A DNA stretch of 64,000 nucleotides from Auriscalpium vulgare (lineage: Eukaryota > Basidiomycota > Agaricomycetes > Russulales > Auriscalpiaceae), in assembly GCA_019915015.1 (NCBI GenBank), contig JAHBBC010000002.1, positions 682,001 to 746,000 on the forward strand, written 5' to 3'. The notes under the pieces are model-generated. The model was given only the letters and a program-made list of their open reading frames with translations. It was not told the DNA's origin and ran no database searches. A program made the position numbers and the translations under genes. Each line of letters starts with the position of its first letter. The first letter of the stretch is position 1. Positions 1-12,683 of the stretch are shown here, in pieces.

Positions 1-3000
1 GCCCCCCGTATAGTACGCGTCCTGCAGCCCGCCCCCCGCCGCCGTCCGCCCGCCGCTCGCCCGCCCAGCCCGTTCCGCGCGCAGCACGCAACCGCCCACC
101 GCCGCCGGCTTTACGTACCGGCATCTCGCTCCCGATCTGCGAGACCCCTGCGACCCCGCACGCGCGGCTACGCGCGGGCAGCGCAGCGGGCAGCGCTATG
201 TCCGCGTGCGAGTGGCCGATCTGCACGCTCCCGCGGCGCCGTGCAGATGACGCCCCCACGCCCCAGGGCTCCGACGGCCTCCGCTCCGCACGCTCGGACT
301 CGCCCCGGCCACTTATCGCCCTCCCGCCGGCGAGCCCACCGCCGCGGCATCTGCCACGTCATAATTAACCCCCCCCGCCGCATCAGAGTGCGCCCGCGCC
401 GCCCGCGCCTGGCCATTGCAACGCGCATCTGATTCTCCTCGGGCCCGCACGCTTACGCATATGTTTGCCGCGATGGTGGCGCCCGTCAGACTCTGATGAG
501 CGTCGACAGCACGCGCGTCCACACATATGTATACAGTCCTCTGCGCGTGCGCCCCGCTCACCACAAGCGTCCACGCCAGCCCGCGTGCCGACGCGCATGT
601 GTGCGCGCACGGCCATGCGTTGCGTTGCGTGTAGGCTGGGTGGGCGGCGTGCAGGCCATGGTGTCGTCGTGGGCAGCCGACGGCGTGCAAAGGCCGCCGG
701 CACGCGCACAGTGGCACCGACGGCATCAGCATCAGCTGTCGGCGCGCGCCTCGCACAGCGTTCTCCCGCCGGCGGCCGCGCCAGCATCACTGCGCACGGC
801 CGCCACGCGCAGATCATTCTTTGCAGGGTGGCGATCACCGATGCGAAGGCACGCCAAATCGGGGCATTGTCGCCGGCCCCGGTTGACCCAGGCACGCACT
901 GGCGCCCGACAACGCCGCCGGTCTGCGCGGCACACAGCGAAGCCTGCAGAAGCTCGCCGTCCCGTCTGCGACCACCACCCTCGGACGCACGCCGGCCACT
1001 GCACGTCCCATCTTCTATTCGAACGTCCAGCCGGACGCTGTACACTCTAGCCTCCCCCCAATGACGCGCACAAGTAGCAATGCGGCTGCTTTGTCCAATC
1101 AGTCGTCGCACGCCCACCTCCACCACCACCACCAATATCCCTAGCGGCCAGCCACACATACAGCACTTACACTCGTAGTATGACAGTCCGCGCTGACACT
1201 GACACTGACATGGACACCCCGCGCCCCGCCTGCTGGGAACGTGCACGGGCCCTGGGTCGAATCCTCATCCTCTTGCCTGGCCAGTCATGCGACAGTCACC
1301 GGTAGAAATGGCTCTCGTGTTAATGTTACCTCTTCCAAGGCGGCATCGTCATGGTCGTCGTCATGATCAGCACGAACACACATAGTACTACTGCACCTTG
1401 CTCCGAGTTTGGGATCGCGTGTGCGTCGTCGACACCCGCCGGCGAATGTCACCGGTAGAAGGGGCTCTCGTATTGCGTCTTTGAAGGCGGCATCGTCATG
1501 GTCGTCGTCATGGTCAGCACGAACATACATAAATAGGGATAGTGCTACTTACCGCGTCGACCGCGAGCCCTGCGCCTAGGGGCCCGGGGCTCATACGTGC
1601 CTAACACCGCCGGCTATCACCAATCTGGAGCCATACTGTATGTCGCCACCCGGAACGGGGGTCGCTCGATGGCCGGCCCAATACACTGGAGACTTCCGGG
1701 ATTGGTCTGCACATAGGTATGTCTTAGCTTTAACAATAGCGCGGCAACATAATTGTCGCTGTCGAGCGGCCAGTGCTAGCTTGCCCCCGGACCCGACGTC
1801 CCATCCACCTTTGAACCGTGTGCTGTGGCATCCGACTCTTGTCTCCCTCAATAAACATTCGGCGTTGTACCAGCGCAGGACATTCTTCCGACGCACAGCT
1901 TAGAAAAGCCTAACATCATCCGCCAGTCCCTCTCCTCGCGTTCATCGCCGACTCACAGAACCCATGCCTGCCACAGCCAAACTGACGCCCCCGCTGTTGA
2001 ATGTCCTACGTGCGCACAAGTACACGCACACCTGGTTGACATCTACATCTTGACATTCCGGTGCAGACAATCCAAGCTCCCAGTGTGCACGCACGTCCGC
2101 GCGCCCAATAAGTCGCGGACCGCGTGCTTCGAATCGGGCAGCGAGATGAGGCCAGGGTAGCGGGTCATGCATCATGTGAAAACCTGTGCAGTCGCCACCG
2201 CGTCAGGACCAGGTGTACCCTGAGAGACATAGGGCCTAATACTGTGCGGTACGGACTGTCAATATAAGATCGGATGTGCTTGTGCTTCAGAAAAATAATG
2301 CGTACTGTGACTATGTTTGCCAGGAGGGACGCGTAGACACACGTCCGGCTCGGAGTCGTGTGCCTCGAGAGATCAGCATCGGCCCCCGCGGCGTGTCGAT
2401 CACGCGTCGTGCACGCGCAGCCAGGTAAGCGATCATGGCAATGACATGGACTGCACGGCGAGGCGGGCACACAGTGGCTCGGATACACATCTGCTTAGAG
2501 AGACACGAACACCCCACCCCACGCACAGCACAGCACAGCACAAATAGAAAGACTCTGTGGTGCCTCAGCCAGCGGAGGAAATGCAACCCGACAAACGACG
2601 TACGTACTTAGCGGCAATCGATCTTGCCCTTGCCTTGCCTTCCCTCTTGCGTGGACGAGCGCCGTCTCCAGGTCCGGACTGAGCGCATCGGCGGCCCATG
2701 ATTCGACCGACGAGGATGCGCACCGACAGGCCCGTCGATGAGCGAGGAAGGCCAAAGATAGACACGAAATCCCAGCGCGGGTAGGAAGGACTGACCACGC
2801 CCACCCACCGGCTTCGCGGTGGCCGCTCTTCTTCTGCCCGCTGGCGGTGTTCTTCGCTCAGGTGATGAATGGAACATAGGCATGTTCTCGGTGGGCTTGG
2901 CGCTGTTCACCTGGACTACAGCTCGCTCGTGGTACAGGGATGGGGCGCCTACCTTTGTGGGGGTAGATCTTATTGCCCTGCAATGTGCCTGTTCGACTCT

Positions 3001-3467
3001 AGAACGCGAAGGAGCATGCACAGGCTGTGGAGATGGAGGTCGTTGGGGATCCTGGGCGAGCTGCAGGGGCCGCGTGCGAGCGGTCGGAAGGATCGCCGCG
3101 GTGTCATAAAGACATGCCTTGCATGTTAGATGGAAGGCAGGACTTGGACGATTCTCCCAGGTAGACCCTACCGACGCTGTGCTTCTGGAGTGGGAAATGA
3201 TTTGAACGCGACGAGGAGACGGCGAGGACGAAAGTTTCTGACGAAAGTGAGGGCGAGGATCAAGGCTTAGACGCTGCCAGTGTGAGCGAGCCTAGATGCA
3301 GCAAGACCGCTGGCCACGTCCACAGCTAAGCCAAATTATCGGCGCCCACATGAGTGTACCGGCTGCCCGGTGATGCGGTGAAGTGAGACATGGCTCGCCA
3401 TGACATCTGCAAACAGCCGCATGATATTGCGTCACCGACAGCAAGATACACTACTATGGATACAGCC
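1..3467. other. Gene-poor left flank
   Basis: No convincing gene. The first 1.2 kb is extremely GC- and CpG-rich, so long open frames occur on both strands by composition alone; their translations are Arg/Ala/Pro-rich with no recognisable domain. From about 1.3 kb composition becomes more balanced. A stretch at 2.6-3.1 kb is open on both strands, but no frame combines an ATG, splice signals and a recognisable motif. The last part (about 3.1-3.47 kb) is probably 3' flank of the P2 gene. Confidence 0.6.
1295..1531. repeat. Imperfect direct repeat, two copies of about 85-90 bp
   Basis: Copies at about 1295-1385 and 1449-1531 both begin with GTCACCGGTAGAA, share a core reading GGCGGCATCGTCATGGTCG and end near GCACGAACA followed by CATA. 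They differ by small indels. Both copies also carry GTCGTC trinucleotide runs. No gene is associated. Confidence 0.75.
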
Positions 3468-3915
3468 TTAGTCGAACAGACCGAAGCCCATATCATCGTC
3501 GGACTCTTCCTGCGCATACAAACCCAGTCAGCACACCAGGCGCGGAAAAAACAGAGCAAACGCACCTTCTCCTCCTCCTTCTTTTCCTCGGCCTTCTCCT
3601 CTGCCTTCGCCGCAGCAGGCGCCGCGCCGCCAGCCGCAGAGACGGCGCCGCCGCCGCCGCCTGACGGGACGGACGCGAGCTTGCCGGAGCCCTCCGCGAT
3701 CAGCTGCACACACAACACGTTAGGCAAAGAAAATATCATGGGGAGGGCTACCGTACCTCATTGATGTCCTTGCCCTTCAGCTCGGAGATGAGCGACGAGA
3801 GGCGGTCCTCGTCCGCCTCGATGCCGACGGCGGCGAGCACCTTCTTCACGTCCGCCGCGGACGGCGACGCGTTTCCGCCGATCTGGAGGAGCAGGTACGC
3901 TGCGATATGGCGCAT
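3468..3915 (-). CDS. RPP2: 60S acidic ribosomal protein P2
   Basis: Stalk protein of the large ribosomal subunit, which helps recruit translation GTPases. Three exons: 3915-3757, 3703-3566 and 3509-3468, both introns in phase 0 with GT-AG ends, giving 112 aa, the usual size. Residues 1-53 form the helical dimerisation domain (starts [14 protein letters not shown]). Residues 54-99 are the Gly/Ala hinge followed by a Lys/Glu-rich stretch. The last exon encodes the family signature [13 protein letters not shown], which is the elongation-factor-binding tail. The start is the only ATG that gives the conserved N-terminus. It lies head to head with RPS15, 400 bp apart, suggesting a shared ribosomal-protein promoter. 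Identification rests on the P2-type N-terminus (P1 differs) and the tail. Confidence 0.95.
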
Positions 3916-4315
3916 CTGCGGTCCCACAGTACACCGTAAGTCCCTGCAACCTGGTTCCGAGAGCACGAGACACTGCGCACTTTGGGATGATTTTGGTGGT
4001 GATGTGAGTGAGGTGGGTAGCCACAAATCACTGCGCAGACAGCCTGTCAGCCCGAGAGGAGACGACCAAGTGAACGCGGTAGCACGCACATTTAATCCGC
4101 GATGGGAAGACCTGTGGATTCTATCCGACGATATGCGAGTGTGAGCAGTCGGTCTTGCCGCCCTTGCCTGTGCGTATGTGCGGTGGCTTGTCCACTGTAC
4201 AGCACCCCCTAACAGAGTTTGCGCCACTTGGTCTTCAAACTCCGCCCGAACTCAATTCGCCCCCGCTGCAGACACTGCTGCCTACCGCTCATCCCGACGT
4301 CCTCAAGCAATCACC
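3916..4315. promoter_or_regulatory. Divergent promoter between RPP2 and RPS15
   Basis: A 400-bp interval between two start codons facing apart, both for ribosomal proteins. Pyrimidine-rich tracts precede each start. The sequence just before the RPP2 ATG ends in CAG, so a 5' UTR intron there is possible. I see no clear TATA box. Shared regulation is inference from layout. Confidence 0.5.
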
Positions 4316-5241
4316 ATGGTGCGTTCCAGCTACACCGCGTGCGGGACGTTGTGCTGACATCCCGATGTGTGCAGGCTGACTCCTCCGTTACCGACCCGCA
4401 AGTCGCGGCCGACCTCAAGAAGAAGCGCACCTTCCGCACGTTCTCGTACCGCGGCATCGAGCTTGACAAGCTCCTGGACCTGAGCAACGAGGAGGTACGT
4501 CGCCGTCCCAACTATCCTACTCCTCAGCACTTACGCCGCGTTCTGCGCTCAGTTCGTCGAGGTACGCGGCAATCCGACCCGCCTCGCATTACCATCACAT
4601 TAACACCGCTCGTGTTTGCGTCGGCCAGGTTGTGCACGCGCGCGCGCGCCGCCGGTTCCAGCGCGGCCTGAAGCGGCGCCCGATGGGGCTCATCAAAAAG
4701 CTGCGCAAGTCGAAGAAGGAGGCGCTCCCGAACGAGAAGCCCGCCGTCGTGAAGACGCATCTGCGCAACATGATCATCGTCCCCGAGATGATTGGCTCCG
4801 TCGTGGGCATCTACAACGGCAAGGTGCGCCTCTCTCCTCGGCCCTTCCCATGGAATCGGTTTCCCAGCCGATATTCCACGTTGTTGCTTTTTTCGTGGCT
4901 AACGGATTTTGCTCGGTGCAGGTCTTCAACTCCGTCGAGATCAAGCCTGAGATGGTCGGGCACTACCTCGCCGAGTTCTCCGTGTCGTACCGGCCCGTCA
5001 AGCACGGTCGCCCTGGTGTGAGTATCCCGCCCGCTGCTCTTTATCCCACATCTCACCCCTCGCGCCCGTCTAGATCGGTGCTACACACTGTAAGTCACTC
5101 GCACCCCTCCCCGTGCCTGCCTTCCTGACCGTGTATAATGTCTCGGCGCAACCCAGCGTCTCGTTTGTGCGTACACCAATCTGCTTGGCCCTGGCAAAAG
5201 AATCCTTATCCTTATCCTTTCACAGCATCCCGCTCAAGTAG
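4316..5241 (+). CDS. RPS15: 40S ribosomal protein S15 (uS19)
   Basis: Small-subunit head protein. Eight exons: 4316-4318, 4375-4494, 4553-4561, 4629-4823, 4922-5017, 5074-5089, 5157-5166 and 5226-5241, total 465 nt, 154 aa. The first exon is only the ATG: its GT donor follows at once, and the second exon restores the expected MADSSVTDP start. Exon 3 is 9 nt and encodes FVE. Exon 7 is 10 nt, and exons 6 and 8 are 16 nt. Every junction is GT-AG, and joining them recovers the family sequence without a gap, including [24 protein letters not shown] and the tail SSRFIPLK. That continuity is what supports the microexons. The length matches eukaryotic uS19. Confidence 0.95.
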
Positions 5242-5706
5242 CTGCATCCCTGGGTTGTACTTTTGCTCTCACGATTTACTACCGCTGTCCAAAATATCAT
5301 GCATCATGCGTATGCGACGACCATGCATCATCAATCCAAAGCCGTGCCGTGTGATCTGTGCAGAGAATGCATGTGGAACTGCGAGCATGAACACGAACCA
5401 TTAACACATTCGGGTCCTTTCACGCGCATCCCTAGAAGTAATTGTTCGTTCCAGCAACGCGAATTACTCTGTCATTTCATCCGGCTACGCATCGGCCGTC
5501 GTACATAGAAATGGTAGAGGGTATCATGAATATTGCCAAAAGTGCAGTGTCCGTCGGCATAAATGTTAATGAGGTAGAGAGTCTGAGGTAGGCAGGCAGC
5601 GGTGAGTGGAGGGGAAAAGAAAAGGACGCGCAGTAAAATGAACTACAGATATGCGAAATGGCGACGGAAAACAACGCGGCGCCAGCACCGGGCGGGGTTG
5701 CAGGCA
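5242..5706. other. Convergent 3' intergenic region
   Basis: Lies between the stops of RPS15 (plus) and the LIM-RhoGAP gene (minus). AT-richer than the genes, with no coding signal; it presumably holds both 3' UTRs and polyadenylation sites. Confidence 0.6.
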
Positions 5707-8700
5707 TCATGTGCGCTGGCGCAGCGTGGGCGGCCCGTGGCCGTTCGCCGCCGCGAACGTGTGCGCCTGGGGCGTCATGTCGCCGCTCGGCCGCGCAAAC
5801 GCGCCCGACGCGGGGCGCGAGCCCGGCGCCTGCTGCTGCTGCGGCACCCACTCTGCGTCGGGCGCGTGCCCGATCGCGAAGCGCGCCTGGGGCTGCGGCG
5901 CCTGTATCAGCGCGGCGCCCGCAGCGAGCGATGCAGGGCTCTGCCCCGCCGCCGGGTACGACATGGGCGAGTGCGGCAGGCCGGGCTGCTGCGGCAGTGT
6001 GGGCGACTGCTGGCGCGGGCCCGGGTACCCGTTGCGCATGAACGTCTCGGACATGGACGACGGGGGCAACCCCGGCCGCTCGGGGCTCCGTGACAGCGAC
6101 GCCCCTATCCTGTAGCGCGCAGAGAGTGTGCGTTAGGACGGGTGGGCATACGGGAACTGCAATGCACTAACCGTGGATCCTGGCCGTCATTCAGCCGCGC
6201 GAGGTGCGCCAGATTGGCATTATTCGAGTTGAAGGGGGTGGCGTTTACGATCGGCGACATGGTTGGGCCGGGCACACGTCCGCTAGCCTTCAGCCGCATG
6301 TATGTCTCGCACTTCTTTACGAACTCCCTGCTGGGAAGCTCCATACTGTGTGCAAAGTATTCCTGGTCATGCACGATCGGCAGGAACTCCTCCGGTACCG
6401 TATAGAACTCGTCCTGGTTCTCCAGCAGCGCGGTGACGACGCGGATCGCGCCGAAGCTGTCGTCGCGCACGGGGTCGCGGCCCTGCGAGTAGAGGATGCT
6501 CGGGCAGATGACGGTCGCGAGGTTCTGCAGATCCATCTTGCTGCCCGTCTGCTCGTCCATGTGTGCGAACGAGGCGACCCACTTCAGGAACACGAAGAGC
6601 ACTTCCATGGTGTCTCGGTGGCTCTTAGGCAAGATGATGGCCAGCATGTGCAAGAGGCGCTTTCGCTCTGTATCATTCACACTTGGAAGGGCTAGACCAG
6701 CACCAAAAAAAGGAAATGTTATCATCCTGTCACTAGCGAGAGGGGGCCGCCAAGAACGTACATTGTGAAGCGATCAGCAGCCGGTGCAGCTTGAAAGTTA
6801 ACAGGGGGTCCGGCAAGTCTCGGAGGAACTTCTTCAGCAACGCCGCCAACTGAACTGGGTTGTCTGTCGTCAGGTCCACAGACGCGGGATCCCGATCAAT
6901 GGCCTCCGTCAGATCCTTCAGGCGCCTGATATTCCCGTTCTTCCGGAAGATACCCTCCACCGACATGTCTGGTGCCCAGCTGCGTCAGCGCCCTCAAAGA
7001 CCATGATGACCGCGGTACTCACCCATCTGCCGCATGGCGGAAACCACATCATCCATGAAGCTAGGTACCCGCAGCGTGGAACGCGAAGCGCCATGCATGG
7101 AATCGGCGCCCTCCCTCTCCACAAGCAGCTCGAGCGGCACGCCGAACACGCCTGTCACAGCCATGTCATGAGCCGGCCCACCCTCATATAACCCACCCCA
7201 AAACAGCGCACGACGCACCTTTCTTCTTCACGTTCTTCTTATCATTCCCCTTGAACAGCTTGCCCCAGAACCCCTGCTTCTTGGCCTCCACCATTTCCAG
7301 GATCTCGTCGAGATCGAGCTGGTCCCGGAGGGGCGACCGATAAAGAACGACGACTGCCGCGTGTTTGACGATGGCAAGCTCGAGCGGCGTCAGCTCGGCA
7401 ATACACGGGATCGAGCTCTGCCGCGGCAGCGATCGATGCTGCTCCATCGCCTGCGCTGCCTCCGCCAGCTGCGGAATGTCCGCCAGCGTGATGCCCTCGA
7501 CGCCCACAGGTAGCGTGCCGTCGCCCGAGGGCGACGCCGGCGCGGAGTCGTCGACGATCATGACGTCTGTGTTGTGGCGCGTATACGACGGCCGCGGTGT
7601 CGTGAGGTCGACCTGAGGCCGCGGTGGGCGCTGCGGGGCACTTTGCTGAGGGGTCTGCAGCGGGCCTTGCTGCTGAGGTTGAGGAGGCTGCGCAGGCCGA
7701 TGCCCGCGGCTGTTGTTCGACGAGGTGTGCTGCCGCTCGCCGTGGTGGGGCCGCACTTGCTGCGTGACGACATCAGTCGGGTGTGCGACCTTGCCAGACG
7801 GGCTCTCGACGATGGTGGAACGCTTGGGGAGCCGTGCGGTGGCGGAGAGCTTGCGGTCGAGGTGGACGGTCTTCATGCGCATGATGTCCCCGGAGTTCCG
7901 ATATGGATCCTGGTCCAACGCTTCCGAGGGTGGGGGAGCTGGGACTGCGCGAGGGGATGTCGTCAGACGTGAGTGTGAAGAGCGAGCTAGAACTTACCTG
8001 GCGTCAGAGGGATGACCTTGCGTTTCTTTAGAAGCAGGTACAGGCGCCTCAAGGCGACGTTCAGCAGGAACGCATACTGCTCGAGGCGCGAGACCGCCTG
8101 AAAGCCTGTTCGACAGCCCTGGTGGGCGTGGTCCGTGCAATACATGACGGTGGGCACGTTGCCAAAGGACGCTGTCTCCTTGATTGTGTCCAGCTCGTAG
8201 GTGAAGAGCTCAACGTTCGCGGGTGGCCGGCGGACGGTCGTAATCTTGGGCGGTGGATCTTCGCCTTTGCCCTTGTCCTTGTCCTCGATGGCTTTAGACT
8301 GATCCTGTGGAACAGGGGCAGCGGCAGCCTTCCCACACGTGATGCATTGCACGCAGTGTGAGTGCCATCTCTGGTATGTGCCCAACCGCACACAGTCTTC
8401 CTCGACAGTCAAATTGCACCTGACACACAGGTCGGACGGCGGGTTTACGACAGGCACATTGCTCAGATCTGGATCACGGGACGCGCCAAGGAAGGGAGAC
8501 TCCCCCGCGTTTTCCGGCGCGAGGCTGCGGAAGCCATAGGTCACGCCGCCGGTGTTGAGGTTCGTCCCTTGTCGAAGCACAGCGGCCTCTCCTTTGGAAT
8601 TCTTCAATATCCGACGCACCGACGGATTCCCGCCCTGCACTGCGAGGAGGTGTAGTTTATCGAGAAAGAGCGACATGGCCTCGCGCGCGTTGTACTCGCG

Positions 8701-10663
8701 CTCGAGCTTGAGGGCGCCGGTGAGAGCGATGCGGATGAGGATCTTGAGGTAGTGCGCAAGCCCTGTCACGAGGGCGAGCAGCTCCTGGGTCATGCCCATC
8801 CTCCGCGCGCCTGTCTCCTGCGTGTGCGAAAGGAGTGTGAACAGGTCGACCGTTTTCCGGCAGAGCATGCGCGCTTCGCGGACATGGGACATGCCTGGAA
8901 TGTTCCATTGTACTTGTCGGCAAATGGACAGCTCAGAGAAGGCGCTACGTACCTTTCAAACTGAGCCGCGCAAACTCGAACTCCAGGTCGTCAATGGTGG
9001 CGAAGAGCACCTCCACGTGAAGAATGAACTTCTCTGCCATCCTGATGGCTTCGAGATACTGCCCGTTGCTGACCTGCCGCAACATATCGGATATACACGC
9101 GGCGCTCGACTCCTCGAATGCCGACAGTACGCTGCGGGGAACCCGATCAATCCTGCAGCCGATGTCAACCGGACCAGTACTCACGTCCAGATTCGATAAA
9201 CCTGCTGTTCCATCTTAACCTGCTTGTCCTTGAGCGTCGCGGGGGTCTCGCGCCGCTCTTCCTCGGTATAATGAGGCTCGTTCACATCCTGCTCCGACGC
9301 GTTCAAGCTGTTTGGCCGGCGCGAGACGACCTTGACGTTCCAGAACTGCATCGCAGGCGATCAGCGATCACGCACCGAGGAAACCGAGAAACCCGAGGTA
9401 TAGGTCACGCACCTTGTTGATCATGTAGCACTCCGGGTGCCAGCATTCGTCCCGCATATTACGATTGATCTCGACAAACTGCTTCAGTATGGCAGTGTTG
9501 CAGCCGGCGCACTTTGTCGCGAAGCGTGTCGAGTAGTGGTAATGGCAGTACACGTCGTTGTCGTGCTCGTAATACGAGTCGTTTGGACCAAAGTGAGTCG
9601 AACATATTGAGCAGGTGAAGTGTTCCACATGGAACTTCTTGTCTGCATAGAGATGAGCTATAACTCCGTGAATGAACTAAGCATTACGCACTGCACGCCG
9701 TGATGTAACTGCCTCGAAGAGCCGTCCCGCACTTTGCGCAGATGAGATTCAACCGGCGGAAATAGTCCCTCTCGCACAGAGGCTGTTGCTTGCCGTCCGG
9801 TCCGTCGATCGGGAAAAACTTCGACGCGACGACGTCCCCGCAATCCTGGCATGGGATGAGAATCTACACGCCAGAGTTGCACCGGACGCCTTACCATGCA
9901 TTTGAAGCAGTTCAGGTGGAAAACGGTGCCCAGCGCGCGGACAAACGCGCCCTGTATTGAAAGGCCACACGACGCGCAGGATCTGACGGAAGGCGGCGAT
10001 AGAGAGTCAGATCGAGTGAATGAGCCCAAATGCAGGTGACAAGGGCGCGGTCTCGACGCGACGGCTATCTACACGAGGCGAGTGGGGAGAAACTTACGAT
10101 GTTGAACCGCCCGTGCTGCCGACAGACGTGGACGATGCTGGCGGGCGCTCTCCGGGCGCGTTGGACTGGGACGAGGCGGAATACAAGGACGACGCCGAAG
10201 TGACGCTGAGACGCTTCCCCGACTGGTCAGAGTGGCCCGACGAAGACGGGGCATTGTGATGGTTGGAACTGCTGCCGGGGGTGGTGGGGCGGCTCGGGGA
10301 GAGGAAGGCGGGGGTGGGTGCGACGGGCGAGAATGTGCCGTTACCGGAGTGATTCAGATCTTCGCTGTGGGCATGGGCAGAGAGGGCGGGGTCGGAGCGG
10401 TACCTGTTGTGCTCGAGCTCCTGCGCAGTCCCGAGGGTGGATGCGCGGGTGGGGAGAGTCGGGCGGTCCGCTGGGCGGTTGTTATGGACGGGATTGCGGG
10501 GGGAGGATGAAGAGGAGCTGGAGCCTATAGGCGAGATCTGTCTGGGGGAGGGAAGGGGGGAGTCGTGAGGAGCGGAGGACCTGAGCGGGGGCTGGGATGC
10601 GCTGGGGCTGGGGACTCGCTGGTAAGCCGCAGCCTGGAAGCTCTGATCTTGTCGGGAGCCCAT
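5707..10663 (-). CDS. LRG1: LIM-domain Rho GTPase-activating protein (Lrg1/Rga type)
   Basis: Large multi-exon gene (about a dozen exons). The N-terminal exon (10663 down to about 10094) is Ser/Pro-rich and disordered. Next comes a LIM domain starting CASCGLSIQGAF (about 9.98 kb), a second LIM domain CAKCGTALRG then HVEHFTCSICSTHF (about 9.74-9.5 kb), and a third zinc-binding unit CAGCNTAILKQ ending CWHPECYMINK. After a helical spacer a further LIM-like motif, CVRCNLTVEEDCVRL (about 8.4 kb), is followed by a Gln/Pro-rich linker. The RhoGAP domain lies at about 7.15-6.2 kb and keeps the arginine-finger segment EGIFRKNGNIRRL and the motif LLKKFLRDLPDPLL. The C-terminal tail is Pro/Gln-rich. Several LIM domains before a C-terminal RhoGAP is the fungal Lrg1 layout; Lrg1 turns off Rho1 in cell-wall and polarity control. 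Rga1/2 is the alternative. Small exon limits are approximate, and the start at 10663 is the first good ATG of the open N-terminal exon. Confidence 0.85.
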
Positions 10664-12683
10664 CCGTGCGATGGCGGCGGTGTCGAACGGGCGGGGAGAG
10701 TGGGGACGACAGTGATGAAGAGAGCGAGGAGGTCGCCGTCGTCGGTTGCGGAACTGTCGCCGGGGCAGAGGCAGGCGTTGAAGGGAGGGAAAGATTGGCG
10801 AGTCGGAGTCGCGGGCAGCGTCGTCGTACAGCCCGACCGCATGTGACCAACGTCACGCCCTCTTTCGTCACGCCGGCCATCGTCACACCCTCAGTTCGCT
10901 TCAAAAATCCACCGCTGCACGGACAGTACAGCATTCCCTCGCTCTACTGTACACCCGGTGCAAATCTCTCTTCCTCGACGTCCCCGCCCGCCGCCGTTGA
11001 CACAGCTGACAAACACTCACGCTGCAGACGGCCTCGCTAGGCTGACCCATGACCTGGACTTTCCATGCTTGGAGTACCTAAGATTGACCTCTGTGCCCCA
11101 GTGCTCTCTCGACGTCCACAATGATGCCATGTGCCTGACTGTCCCACTAGGCCACAGTGTAATTGATTCTGAATGCCGCCGTGATCTTCTGGTGATATAT
11201 TCGCTCCACCGCGATAATTGACACTGGCTCTGCCGCCGGGATGTCTCCGGTTCATCATCTTCCGCCCGCTGGCACTGGGCAGTGCACGACGATGACGGCA
11301 CCTGGCGCGCTCTCTTCTACCGCTGGTGTCACGCACGCGCTGCTGCAGAGCCCTTGACGAGCCCTGGCTTAGAGACACAGGGCTCCCGCTCCTCTTGACG
11401 TCAAGGGCTTCGTCTGCGCCTCATCAAACAGCGTGTCCAGCCCTTCGCGTGTACTAAGTATTTCGTCGACGATGCATAGTAGACGTTGGTCACACGCGAC
11501 CGCTTCCTCGGAGTGCGCGCCCCAGTGCCGCGGTCAGCTTCCTCGTCGACTGTACCCACACATGGAAAACGTTTTCCGTCCTCGCAGGGTCGGATGCAGT
11601 ACAATGGGAATCCCTGTGAACGCCGTGCGTATAAACGACAAACCACAAGCCGGACATAGATTGAGTTCACCTCCTACGTACGTACATCAGCGACCACATC
11701 GAGGCTCGAGACCAACGGCGAATCGCCGCCGATGCTGGCATTCACGAAAAGTCTAAGCTTATCCTCGAGAAAACAGACGCAGAGCGCACAATGACATCAC
11801 TCATGAGCGGTGAGAAACCTGTCCGTCCACCTTGTACAGTATCGCGCAGCTGACGCTCGCTCGGATCAGCCCAATTTGAATGGATGAGAAGAGGCGGAAG
11901 GACTCAGCTTTATTAAGTACAGGCCCCGGGATGACATCGAGGGCTGGAGCGCGAGTTGGGCAGAAGCAGGAAGGCGAGAAGCAGTAGGCCGTGTCATGAT
12001 ACTGATAGCAGATATAAGTAACTGGCGGCTGTGTTTCAGAGGAAGGCATGGATGGCAGATAGGTGCTATGAACGAGGACAGCAGTTATGAAAAACACCTC
12101 TGGCGGAGTCGTGTATTCCAGAGGTTCTGGAGAAGTCAAAGTGGGCTGCCAGATATCGGCCAGATATCCGCACTCCAACCACGGTGTTGGCAGCTGTGGA
12201 TCTCGAAGAGGCGTTTGATATTACACAATATAAGTGTCAGCCAAGTCACGTCATGCGTCGGTAGTGCACAGGCAAAGCAAAGGCGACCAGGACTAATAAG
12301 AGCAGAGAACAGAAAACAGCGGGTAGTACAGCTGCAGAGACCGCCGTTGATTCGTTCGTGAGTAGTCGAGGGCAGGGCGAGGGCGAGGCACTGGCAGGGG
12401 GCCAGCATATGGGTCTTCCTGGTCACAGGGGACTATGGGGGCTATGTGTAGATTCCGGCAGCTTCCCAGTCCTATGCAGGCGACTATCTGGTCAGTCCTG
12501 GTTGATACAACCAGAAAAAAAACTTGGAGGCTAGAGCCGGGCGCGATCACGTGCTGGTTTCGGCGCTCCGGACGCGATGGCCGCAATTGGATGTTCACCT
12601 TCGACCAACGCCTCGTGTTTCCTCCCGTAACCTCTTTACTCTTTTATCCTGCCCACACCCACAGTGCTGGAGGCCCGCGCGGC
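10664..12683. other. 2-kb intergenic region
   Basis: Upstream region of both the LIM-RhoGAP gene (minus) and the J-domain gene (plus). The part near 10.85-10.9 kb has a short repeated phrase (TCACGCC and GTCACACC). Open frames at 11.4-12.6 kb start at non-ATG codons and show no domain, so I call none of them. The last 80 bp before 12684 are pyrimidine-rich, as expected for a fungal core promoter. Confidence 0.5.

Noticed and set aside
168..1246. Several long overlapping open frames on both strands
   Set aside because: They arise from extreme GC content; translations are Arg/Ala/Pro-rich, with no domain and no splice or promoter context.
2608..3129. Open frames on both strands, including a hydrophobic plus-strand stretch (NIGMFSVGLALFTWTTARSW) and a minus-strand stretch (QVNSAKPTENMPMFHSS)
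   Set aside because: The frames open with GTG rather than ATG, and neither strand gives a consistent exon chain or a family I recognise.
11801..12178. 125-codon minus-strand open frame
   Set aside because: Starts at TTG, has no domain and is surrounded by stops; probably chance.
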